A stretch of 5,230 nt of DNA from Bacillota bacterium (GTDB taxonomy: Bacteria > Bacillota > Clostridia > DSM-8532). The stretch is taken from the NCBI GenBank assembly GCA_023446675.1, contig JAEXPO010000287.1, positions 1-5,230 of the forward strand, read 5' to 3'. Below the pieces are notes generated by a model. The model had not been told where the DNA came from. It searched no databases and saw only the letters and a program-made list of their open reading frames with translations. The number at the start of each line of letters is the position of its first letter. Positions within the stretch are counted from its first letter, which is position 1. Shown one piece after another: positions 1-5,230 of the stretch. The translations under genes were made by a program, and so were the position numbers.

Positions 1-807
1 CCTCTGGGTGGCGGAATTCCCTTGAAAATTCCGTTTATTGCCATACCGGCTCTGCCCGGTTCGGGCCCCGAGGCCCCCTGCGCCGTATTCGCTCCGGCAG
101 AGGAGCTTAAAGGGGATAAGGAGCCTCTTTCCGCAGCCTGCCTTCCCGATCTGGTGGTGGTGGACGGACGGCTTTCACGGCCTCTTTCGCCTCTTTATAC
201 CGCCGCTTCCGCCATGGATACCTTAAGCCATGCCATTGATGCCTACACGGCGCCTGATAATAATCCCATGCGAAACGGCTATGCGCTTTCCGCTATATTA
301 CTGGTTCGGGATCATTTGCGCCGGGCCGTAAGACACGCAGGGGACAAAGAGGCAAGGCTGGGTCTGGCCAATGGCGCCATGCTGGCTTCCGTGGCCTCGG
401 CTCATGCACCCCAGGGCTTGACCCGCAATGTGGCCCAATGCCTGGGCTGGCTTTGCAACATACCCCAAACCATGGCTGAAAGCGTCCTTCTTCCCCATTG
501 CATGGAATATGAAATGCCCCGCAAGGAAGAGGCCTATGCGGAGATTCTCCTGCCTCTTGCGGGTTCCGAGATTTACTCCGACACGGACAGGCAGGACAGG
601 GGCAGAAAAACGGTGTATTATATTAAAAATCTGGTTCGAACCTATCAGGATATTTGCGGATTACCCACGGGACTTGCCCAGCTGGATGTGAAGCGCAGTG
701 CCTTTGGGGCCATTGCTGAGGGTGCGGCCAGGAGGCTCGCCTCTCAAAGCTGGACCTACGACAGGGTTCAGGAGGATGTGTTTAACATACTTAACCTGGC
801 CTATTAA
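1..807 (+). CDS. Iron-containing alcohol dehydrogenase family protein, 5'-truncated by window edge, degenerate metal site
   Basis: The frame is open from base 1, so this is the C-terminal ~268 residues of a longer gene; the TTG at 22 is an internal Leu codon, not a start. Group III (Fe-dependent) alcohol dehydrogenases reduce aldehydes or oxidise alcohols with NAD(P) in the cytoplasm. Seen: the nucleotide-binding GTGSE motif as the variant GSGPE (58-72), the strand PDLVVVD, then the metal motif MDTLSHAIDAY with its Asp (217-219) and His (229-231), and later LLPHCMEY. The C-terminus (…ILNLAY) is normal. Aligned without gaps to FucO from memory, the other two ligand histidines, H263 and H277, are Arg (424-426) and Gln (466-468), and FucO H267 is Gln (436-438). 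Three substitutions in an otherwise undamaged frame suggest a changed or lost metal site, not decay. It may use another metal, or be non-catalytic or regulatory. The substrate is unknown, and upstream neighbours are outside the window. Confidence 0.85.
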   Translation, partial: PLGGGIPLKIPFIAIPALPGSGPEAPCAVFAPAEELKGDKEPLSAACLPDLVVVDGRLSRPLSPLYTAASAMDTLSHAIDAYTAPDNNPMRNGYALSAILLVRDHLRRAVRHAGDKEARLGLANGAMLASVASAHAPQGLTRNVAQCLGWLCNIPQTMAESVLLPHCMEYEMPRKEEAYAEILLPLAGSEIYSDTDRQDRGRKTVYYIKNLVRTYQDICGLPTGLAQLDVKRSAFGAIAEGAARRLASQSWTYDRVQEDVFNILNLAY

Positions 808-959
808 GTGGCAGTATAATTAAATCCGTTTGTTTTAATCCACCCAATTTCGAGAATTCCAGGATTCCAGACTTCAATTGGATTATTGGATTATAAGAGG
901 GCTAACCACCGCTGATAAAACAGAAGAACCGGCTTTAAAAGGAAGTATCAAAACCATAC
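808..959. other. Convergent intergenic spacer, no clear terminator
   Basis: This 152-bp A/T-rich spacer separates the stops of two convergent genes. It contains a tandem 8-bp duplication of TTGGATTA (878-893) and a near-duplication of ATTCCAG (856-870). I see no GC-rich hairpin followed by a T-run on either strand, so how the two converging transcripts end is not evident. Confidence 0.5.
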
Positions 960-1775
960 CTAATTTTTATTCCGTAAGGGGCCGCCCTCTTCTTTAGAAG
1001 CGTTTTCGTTCCGAAAGCTTCGGGGAGTGGTTTCCATGTACCGAAAAAAAGCCCGGTTAAAGGACCGAATACAGTCAAAGCCGCTGGACAGGGCAATGAC
1101 TGTTATACTGTCGGACGTGTTTTTCAATAAATAGCACGCCCGTTTTATCCGGTGCTGATTGACATAATCGGAAAAGGGCATGCCAAGGTGCCTTCGCAAG
1201 TATTTGGAGACATAGCTGTAATCGTAACCCAGGGAGCGGGCCAATTCCTTTAATGACACCGTTCCTGCAAAATGGGAGTCAATGTAGGCCAGGGCGCTGT
1301 TAAGAAGCGTCCGATGGTCATCTTTTTTATCGATCAGAGTAACCTGGCTATAATAAAGCGAACAGAGCATGTAATAACAGGATTTTAAATAAAAGGTGTT
1401 ATCTTCCTTTGCTTTCATGAGCCTGTTAAAAAACATATCACAAGTGGTTTCATCCAGACGGAATACCGGGTTAAGAGCGGTTTTCCCTGAAATGGCCTGG
1501 GTAAAGGCCGGTACCAGATCCGGAGAGAAAATGGAAATATACCCGGTGCAGTGCCCTTGTGAGGTATATCCATGAATTTCATTTGGCAAAACGAGAGCAG
1601 CGTTCCCTGACCTGAGTTCAAAGCGCTCTTCATTTAAGAAAAGGGTTATCGCCCCTTCCTGAACATAAAAAAATTCGTAGCTTCGATGGAGGTGACTGTC
1701 AAAACAAATGTCACGCACAGGGAAGATACGGTAATAGTTTAAATCACCAAAATGACGCCCTTCATAAAAAAGCAT
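960..1775 (-). CDS. AraC-family transcriptional regulator with N-terminal cupin sensor
   Basis: This 271-residue protein has the usual length for a two-domain AraC/XylS regulator. Residues ~5-95 form the cupin-like ligand-binding half: the HLHRSYEFFYV motif (His28, His30, Glu34), an acidic strand and PNEIH (64-68). Residues ~155-257 are the DNA-binding half with two helix-turn-helix units: LKELARSLGYDYSYVSKYLR (175-194), and a second around 222-245 within the AraC signature ending TTPRSFR. The ATG at 1775 is the earliest possible start because an in-frame TGA lies two codons upstream; the ribosome site is weak (GGTGAT). It is divergent from the ThuA-like/dehydrogenase operon, the classic arrangement for a sugar-responsive activator of the neighbouring operon, and may control itself as well. 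The inducer is unknown. The family call is very secure; the target is inferred from position. Confidence 0.94.
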   Translation of the reverse strand: MLFYEGRHFGDLNYYRIFPVRDICFDSHLHRSYEFFYVQEGAITLFLNEERFELRSGNAALVLPNEIHGYTSQGHCTGYISIFSPDLVPAFTQAISGKTALNPVFRLDETTCDMFFNRLMKAKEDNTFYLKSCYYMLCSLYYSQVTLIDKKDDHRTLLNSALAYIDSHFAGTVSLKELARSLGYDYSYVSKYLRRHLGMPFSDYVNQHRIKRACYLLKNTSDSITVIALSSGFDCIRSFNRAFFRYMETTPRSFRNENASKEEGGPLRNKN

Positions 1776-1805
1776 GACACATCACCGTAAAAACAATTTT
1801 CGTCT

Positions 1806-1811
1806 ATTATA
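1806..1811 (-). promoter_or_regulatory. Candidate -10 box for the AraC-family gene
   Basis: A perfect TATAAT lies on the minus strand 30 nt upstream of the ATG, which would give a leader of roughly 20-25 nt. No good -35 sits at 16-18 nt; the best nearby candidate is TTTACG (1833-1838), spaced for an overlapping TATTAT. The weak -35 would fit an activator-dependent promoter, which is an inference. Confidence 0.45.
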
Positions 1812-1845
1812 ATACCACGTCTTTCTTGTTATCGTAAAGGAAAGG

Positions 1846-1855
1846 ATTGTACAAT
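1846..1855. promoter_or_regulatory. 10-bp perfect palindrome, candidate operator
   Basis: ATTGTACAAT is perfectly self-complementary. It sits between the divergent regulator and ThuA-like genes, just upstream of the regulator's candidate promoter. The position suits a regulator site. AraC proteins more often bind direct repeats, so the binding factor is uncertain. Confidence 0.35.
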
Positions 1856-1910
1856 TAGCTCATGATTCAAATAAAAGGGCTGGCTGCTTTTGGTGGTGCA
1901 CAGCTCTGAG

Positions 1911-1931
1911 AAAAGCCATAAAAAGGCTTTT
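1911..1931 (+). other. Hairpin ahead of the ThuA-like gene (terminator-like)
   Basis: AAAAGCC (1911-1917) and GGCTTTT (1925-1931) form a 7-bp stem with a 7-nt A-rich loop, followed by one more T and then CC. It resembles a weak intrinsic terminator, but only three G-C pairs hold it. If transcription starts upstream it would lie in the leader and could act as an attenuator; otherwise it may be a DNA-level dyad. Confidence 0.35.
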
Positions 1932-1944
1932 TCCGCAAACAGGG

Positions 1945-1977
1945 CCACATTTCTAAAAGCGGTGCTTATAGGTGTGG
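1945..1977 (+). other. Long imperfect hairpin in the ThuA-like gene leader
   Basis: The outer arms CCACA (1945-1949) and TGTGG (1973-1977) enclose inner arms CTAAAAGC (1953-1960) and GCTTATAG (1964-1971). The inner arms pair at seven of eight positions across a GGT loop. Twelve pairs in all, interrupted by a small internal loop. It ends about 35 nt before the ribosome binding site, so it could be an operator dyad or a structured RNA leader. Confidence 0.4.
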
Positions 1978-2023
1978 AAGACGCTGTTTAAGCAGTTAAT
2001 AAAAAAGTAAGGGGAGGATTCGT

Positions 2024-2686
2024 GTGATAAAGAAAGCGTTAATCGTATGGGGGGGCTGGGATGGCCATGAACCCCGCCAGGTAGGAGAAATTTTTGCCTC
2101 TATTTTAAAAGAGGAAGGCTTTGAGGTTGAGGTTTCCAATTCTCTGGACAGTTTTGGTGATTTGGATAAGCTCATGAATTTAAGCCTCATCATTCCCGTA
2201 TGGACCATGTCGGAAATAAAAAATGACTATGTGGAAAACGTGTCCAAGGCCCTCCAGGCCGGAGTGGGTATGGCCGGATGCCACGGCGGTATGTGCGACG
2301 CCTTCAGAAACAGCACTCAGTGGCAGTTTATTACGGGTTCTCAATGGGTTTCCCATCCGGGCAATGACGGAACACCCTACCGTGTTAATATCCGCAAGTC
2401 CTCCGATTCCGTTATTATCAAGGATATGGAGGATTTTGACGTTAAATCCGAGCAGTATTACATCCATGTGGATCCTGCGGTAACTGTTCTTGCTACCACC
2501 CGTTTTCCTGTTGTAGACGGGCCCCATGCCGCCAACGGTGAGGTGGACGTGCCTGTGGTATATACCAAACGCTGGGGGAAGGGCCGGGTGTTTTACAACA
2601 GCCTGGGCCATGTGGCCAATGTGTTTGATATTCCGGAAGCCAGGGAGCTTATGCGCCGCGGCTTTTTATGGGCGGCCAGAGATTAG
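2024..2686 (+). CDS. ThuA-like (trehalose-utilisation family) protein
   Basis: This 220-residue cytoplasmic protein covers the whole ThuA-like domain, a class I glutamine-amidotransferase-like α/β fold. Seen in order: the first strand and WGGWDGHEP (9-17), the elbow GCHGGM (85-90) with Cys86 where the amidotransferase nucleophile would be, SEQYYIHVDP (142-151), and GRVFYNSLGH (187-196), followed by a helix typical of the C-terminus. The start is GTG at 2024, chosen because AAGGGGAGG lies 6 nt upstream. It is followed after 73 bp by a Gfo/Idh/MocA dehydrogenase, the same pairing as ThuA and ThuB, which act in trehalose/disaccharide use through 3-keto sugars in Sinorhizobium and Agrobacterium. 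A role on an oxidised sugar or glycoside is therefore inferred; the substrate here is not known. Expression is probably governed by the divergent AraC regulator. Confidence 0.9.
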   Translation: MIKKALIVWGGWDGHEPRQVGEIFASILKEEGFEVEVSNSLDSFGDLDKLMNLSLIIPVWTMSEIKNDYVENVSKALQAGVGMAGCHGGMCDAFRNSTQWQFITGSQWVSHPGNDGTPYRVNIRKSSDSVIIKDMEDFDVKSEQYYIHVDPAVTVLATTRFPVVDGPHAANGEVDVPVVYTKRWGKGRVFYNSLGHVANVFDIPEARELMRRGFLWAARD

Positions 2687-2696
2687 GGATGACTGA

Positions 2697-2729
2697 TTAG
2701 CTCCTGGGGCCTGTATGGAAAGGGGCTAA
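2697..2729 (+). other. Intercistronic hairpin
   Basis: TTAGCTCC (2697-2704) pairs with GGGGCTAA (2722-2729) as an 8-bp RNA stem with one G·U pair and a 17-nt loop. No T-run follows, so it is not a terminator. It lies between the two operon genes, just before the second ribosome site, and could affect mRNA stability or the ratio of the two proteins. Confidence 0.35.
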
Positions 2730-2759
2730 ATTAAGTAACTGGGGAGGAAAATTTGGATA

Positions 2760-3863
2760 ATGGAAAAAGTAAATGTCGGTATCGTAGGGTGCGGCAATAT
2801 CAGCAGCATCTATTTTGAAAACCTTACAAAGACCTTTAAGAATGTAGAAGTGGTATCCTGCGCGGATTTGGATGAGGAGAGAGTAAAGGCTGCCGCAGAG
2901 AAATGGGGTATTCCCCGTATACAAACTCTGGATGAAATGCTTTCGGATCCAGAAATTAAAATAATTGTTAATTTAACCACTCCGCAGGGGCATTACCCTA
3001 TTTGTAAAAAGGCACTTCTTGCAGGCAAGCATGTTTATGTGGAAAAACCCCTCAGCCTTACCTTTGAAGAGGGCGAAGAATTGGTTGAGCTGGCAGGGCA
3101 AAAGGGTCTGCTGCTGGGCGGAGCTCCCGATACCTTCCTTGGGGGAGGCATTCAAACGGCCCGTAAGCTTATAGACGACGGTTATATCGGCGAGCCGGTA
3201 GCCGCCACCGCTTTTATGATGTGCCACGGCCATGAGAGCTGGCACCCGGATCCGGAATTCTATTACAAAAAGGGCGGCGGCCCCATGCTGGATATGGGCC
3301 CTTACTACCTGACAGCTCTGGTTAACCTTATAGGAAGCGTTTCGGAGGTATCGGGCATGACCCGGGCCACCTTCCCCACAAGAACCATTACCAGCCCAGG
3401 AAAATTTGGCAAGGTGATTGATGTAGAAGTCGCAACCCATGTTGCCGGACTTTTACGCTTTTCCAACGGAGCCATCGGTACTTTAATCACCAGCTTTGAC
3501 GTATGGGGCAGCTCCCTTCCCCGTATTGAAATTTATGGTACGGAGGGTTCCCTTCTTGTTCCCGATCCCAATACCTTTGGGGGGCCGGTACAGCTTTCTA
3601 CCCGTGACGGCAGCGGCTATAAGGAGATTCCCCTTACCCATGGCTACAAGGAGAACAGCCGTGGTCTTGGCGTAGCCGATATGGCCCAGGCTGTTTTAAG
3701 CGGTGGGGTGCCAAGGGCCGACGGCAAGCTTACCTGCCATGTGCTGGAGATTATGACGGCTTTCCAGAAGAGCCAGGACAGCGGCTTTCATTATAAGACA
3801 AAAACCTCCCTGGACAGGCCCAGGGCCCTTCCTATGGGACTGGTGAAAGGCTACGTTCGTTAA
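2760..3863 (+). CDS. Gfo/Idh/MocA family NAD(P)-dependent oxidoreductase
   Basis: This family oxidises or reduces sugars, inositols and related polyols with NAD(P); the protein is cytoplasmic. The 367 residues match the family length. The N-terminal Rossmann domain shows VGIVGCGNIS (6-15), an acidic residue after the second strand (CADLD, 34-38), NLTTPQGHY (71-79) and the signature EKP (95-97) with catalytic Lys96. The C-terminal α/β domain has GGGPMLDMGPYYLTAL (172-187). There Asp178 is kept, but the usual catalytic His region reads PYY, as in a recognised subgroup. The late IEIYGTEGSLLVPDP strand is typical. The ATG at 2760 follows GGGGAGG (2741-2747) by 12 nt, which is long, but no better in-frame start exists. 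It is the second gene of the operon with the ThuA-like protein and is closed by a terminator. It is probably the dehydrogenase of a keto-sugar step; its exact substrate cannot be assigned. Confidence 0.95.
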   Translation: MEKVNVGIVGCGNISSIYFENLTKTFKNVEVVSCADLDEERVKAAAEKWGIPRIQTLDEMLSDPEIKIIVNLTTPQGHYPICKKALLAGKHVYVEKPLSLTFEEGEELVELAGQKGLLLGGAPDTFLGGGIQTARKLIDDGYIGEPVAATAFMMCHGHESWHPDPEFYYKKGGGPMLDMGPYYLTALVNLIGSVSEVSGMTRATFPTRTITSPGKFGKVIDVEVATHVAGLLRFSNGAIGTLITSFDVWGSSLPRIEIYGTEGSLLVPDPNTFGGPVQLSTRDGSGYKEIPLTHGYKENSRGLGVADMAQAVLSGGVPRADGKLTCHVLEIMTAFQKSQDSGFHYKTKTSLDRPRALPMGLVKGYVR

Positions 3864-3892
3864 TTTTCATTTGGATATTTATCGCTATACCT

Positions 3893-3924
3893 GGGGCTGG
3901 TTTTGTAAAATCAGCCCCTTTTTT
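3893..3924 (+). terminator. Rho-independent terminator of the ThuA-like/dehydrogenase operon
   Basis: GGGGCTG (3893-3899) pairs with CAGCCCC (3912-3918). The stem can continue through a G·U pair and T/A pairs towards the loop, and six Ts follow at once (3919-3924). It lies 30 nt after the dehydrogenase stop and is the clearest terminator in the window. Confidence 0.93.
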
Positions 3925-3925
3925 A

Positions 3926-4147
3926 TTGCCTCAATATAAAAAAGGTTCCATACTGTCTGAACTATTCGTTACTTTGATATAAATAATTTCATACTGTCGG
4001 AGCTTCTCATTACTCTGATATAAAAATTTTCATACTGTCGGAGCATCTCGTACTTTGATATAGCTATTCCATATGCTGAGCTACTCTTTACTTATAAATA
4101 AAAATCTCTATCTCGCTGAGCGTCTTTTTACTTTAAAATAGAAAAGG
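3926..4147. repeat. Degenerate tandem repeat array, unit 38-41 bp, about five copies plus a partial
   Basis: Unit starts are at 3949, 3990, 4031, 4070 and about 4108, giving periods of 41, 41, 39 and 38 bp. A half unit (3926-3948) precedes them. Units 2 and 3 share CATACTGTCGGAGC exactly. The common pattern is CATACTGTCGGAGC, then TCTC, TTACTTTGATATAAA and an A/T-rich tail. Each unit holds a small dyad: GAACTATTC (3959), GAGCTTCTC (4000), GAGCATCTC (4041), GAGCTACTC (4078) and the imperfect GAGCGTCTT (4118). The last two units are more diverged. The array fills the space between the operon terminator and the hflX promoter. It has no coding potential and no unique spacers. Its function is unknown; candidates are a protein-binding array, a minisatellite expanded by slippage, or a bent A/T-rich element. 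Confidence 0.85.
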
Positions 4148-4317
4148 GTTGGTTCCATGCTTTGGATTCCCGAGCCGACAGATTTCAAATGGAACTTATA
4201 ACCACATGTGCATGAAAACTGTGGAAATATGATATATAATATCACATAGAACCTTATAACCAGGATGAGACCGTTTATCAACGGATTTATGAGATTGGGC
4301 TTTTGCAAAGGAGTTTT
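4148..4317 (+). promoter_or_regulatory. hflX: hflX upstream region: promoter with flanking repeats
   Basis: TATAAT (4235-4240) with ATGAAA (4212-4217) 17 nt upstream, matching four of six -35 bases, forms a plausible σA promoter; it would leave a leader of about 70 nt. The -10 lies inside the dyad GATAT-ATA-ATATC (4231-4243). Around it are an inverted pair GTTCCAT/ATGGAAC (4152-4158, 4189-4195), the palindrome CACATGTG (4203-4210), and a direct repeat GAAC(C)TTATAACCA (4192-4204 and 4249-4262) that brackets the promoter. The ribosome site AAAGGAG (4307-4313) stands 4 nt from the ATG. No gene is present here. Confidence 0.55.
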
Positions 4318-5230
4318 ATGGAAGTATACGGAAGTGTGGACGGCTTAAGGCAGAGCACACTGAATGAGCTTGAAGGTATCTATGATCTGGAGGTGCCCCA
4401 GGATAAGCTTTGGACTGAGGAGCTGGCGGACATATTAGCAAGACTGTCGGGCAGCATTAACAGGGAAATTGCTGTGTACCTGGACCGCAAGGGCAAAATA
4501 ACCGATGTCTGTGTAGGCGATGTTAATACTGTAAGCCTTAACGAGGCGCAGGGCAGAAGAAGCCGTTTCCGCCTATCCGGTGTCAGATGCATTCATACCC
4601 ATCCCAACGGAACCGGCATGCTCTCAGCAGTGGATTTGGGAGCTTTAAAGCAAATCAGATTGGATTCCATGGCTGCCCTGGGTGTAAAAGAAGGGAAGGC
4701 CGAGGAAATTTATGTGGCCGTGCTGTCCCCTGTGGCAACGGAGGATGTGGAGATTTTTGGACCCTACAGTAAGGACAAAGAGGATTTTGAAGCCCTTTTG
4801 GAATATATTTCGGAAGCCGATGCTTTTTTGAAGGAGCAGGGAGCAAACGAAGATAATCCCGCTGAGCGAGCCATCCTTATAGGTCTTAAAACAGGGGATA
4901 CCCAAACCATACAGGGAGTCAGCGAAGCGGATATTTCCATGCAGGAGCTTAAGGAACTGGTGGAAAACGCAGGTGCACAGGTTGTGGATCGGGTTATTCA
5001 AAAAAGAGACGGCAAGGACTCCGCCTTTTTTGTGGGAAAGGGCAAGGTAGAAGAAATAAGGCTTCTGGTGCAGGCACGGGATGCGGATCTGGTGGTTTTT
5101 GACGAGGAAATATCCCCTTCCCAGCAGAGGAATGTTGAAGAGATCCTGGGGACCCGAGTGATTGATCGTACCGGGGTTATTCTGGATATTTTTGCTCAGA
5201 GGGCCCGTTCGCGGGAAGGTAAAATACAGG
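4318..5230 (+). CDS. hflX: HflX GTPase with clostridial N-terminal extension, 3'-truncated by window edge
   Basis: HflX is a ribosome-associated GTPase that splits stalled or stressed 70S ribosomes in the cytoplasm. The first 304 residues are visible and the frame stays open to the edge. Residues ~184-275 are the HflX N-terminal domain: ERAILIGL, then AFFVGKGKVEEI (236-247), DADLVVFDEEISPSQQRN (255-272), and VIDRTGVILDIFAQRAR (281-297), which is nearly identical to the E. coli protein at that place. The middle and G domains lie beyond the window. Residues 1-~180 are an extension absent from E. coli HflX. It contains Glu50 (REIAVYLD), then HTHPNGTGMLSAVD with His93, His95, Ser103 and Asp106, a match to the JAMM/RadC metal-binding motif. 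The ATG at 4318 follows AAAGGAG; its own promoter and the upstream terminator make it independent of the sugar operon. Confidence 0.95.
   Translation, partial: MEVYGSVDGLRQSTLNELEGIYDLEVPQDKLWTEELADILARLSGSINREIAVYLDRKGKITDVCVGDVNTVSLNEAQGRRSRFRLSGVRCIHTHPNGTGMLSAVDLGALKQIRLDSMAALGVKEGKAEEIYVAVLSPVATEDVEIFGPYSKDKEDFEALLEYISEADAFLKEQGANEDNPAERAILIGLKTGDTQTIQGVSEADISMQELKELVENAGAQVVDRVIQKRDGKDSAFFVGKGKVEEIRLLVQARDADLVVFDEEISPSQQRNVEEILGTRVIDRTGVILDIFAQRARSREGKIQ

Noticed and set aside
22..24. TTG as the true start of the alcohol dehydrogenase-like gene
   Set aside because: No ribosome site precedes it, the frame is open to base 1, and a start here would lack the N-terminal nucleotide-binding half of the family.
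1..807. Frameshifted or pseudogene alcohol dehydrogenase
   Set aside because: The visible part aligns to the family without gaps or internal stops up to a normal C-terminus; only point substitutions at the metal site are unusual.
2180..2611. 143-codon minus-strand open frame
   Set aside because: It lies wholly opposite the ThuA-like gene, whose product is clearly recognisable; no ribosome site or domain is visible in the shadow frame.
2973..3440. 155-codon minus-strand open frame
   Set aside because: It is opposite the well-conserved dehydrogenase coding frame and shows no recognisable domain.
3926..4147. CRISPR array
   Set aside because: The repeated pattern runs through the whole 38-41 bp period with no unique spacers, units are degenerate, and there are no cas genes nearby.
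3926..4147. Insertion sequence remnant or origin iterons
   Set aside because: No transposase fragment, terminal inverted repeats or target duplication is seen, and no replication gene or DnaA-box cluster is nearby.
4108..4308. 66-codon minus-strand open frame in the hflX upstream region
   Set aside because: It spans the repeat end and the promoter region, has no convincing ribosome site, and its translation is low-complexity and unlike a known protein.
4645..5001. 118-codon minus-strand open frame
   Set aside because: It is antisense to hflX, whose frame is conserved through this stretch.

Overview
The window reads as chromosomal DNA of a Clostridia-type Bacillota (Lachnospiraceae/Clostridium-like). 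The grounds are strong AGGAGG-type ribosome binding sites, short A/T-rich intergenic regions, an intrinsic terminator with a T-run, and an HflX protein carrying the long N-terminal extension I associate with clostridial HflX. The assignment comes from gene style and not from a database match.

Layout: (1) 1-807 (+) is the C-terminal part of an iron-containing alcohol dehydrogenase (Fe-ADH) family protein, cut by the left edge. Its fold is intact, but two of the four metal-ligand positions and one neighbouring active-site histidine are replaced. (2) 960-1775 (-) is an AraC-family regulator with an N-terminal cupin sensor, convergent with the Fe-ADH gene. (3) 1776-2023 is a divergent control region with a promoter-like -10 for the regulator, a 10-bp palindrome and two hairpins ahead of the next gene. 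(4) 2024-2686 and 2760-3863 (+) form a two-gene operon: a ThuA-like protein and a Gfo/Idh/MocA NAD(P)-dependent oxidoreductase, closed by a strong terminator at 3893-3924. (5) 3925-4317 is a 393-bp gene-free stretch. It holds about five degenerate tandem copies of a 38-41 bp unit, then a promoter region with several inverted and direct repeats. (6) 4318 to the right edge (+) is the start of hflX, the ribosome-associated GTPase; the window ends before its G domain.

How the genes may work together: regulator, ThuA-like protein and Gfo/Idh/MocA dehydrogenase look like a small inducible carbohydrate-oxidation cassette. The AraC protein would sense a sugar or derivative and switch on the divergent operon. 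The ThuA/dehydrogenase pairing recalls ThuA-ThuB of rhizobial disaccharide (keto-sugar) metabolism, but the substrate cannot be read from this window and no transporter is present. hflX is an unrelated housekeeping/stress gene with its own promoter.

Points most worth a second look: an intact JAMM/RadC-like metal-binding motif (HxHx7SxxD) in the N-terminal extension of HflX; the tandem array between the terminator and hflX, whose units keep a small GAR-N3-YTC dyad with one compensatory change; and the Fe-ADH homologue that has lost metal-ligand histidines.
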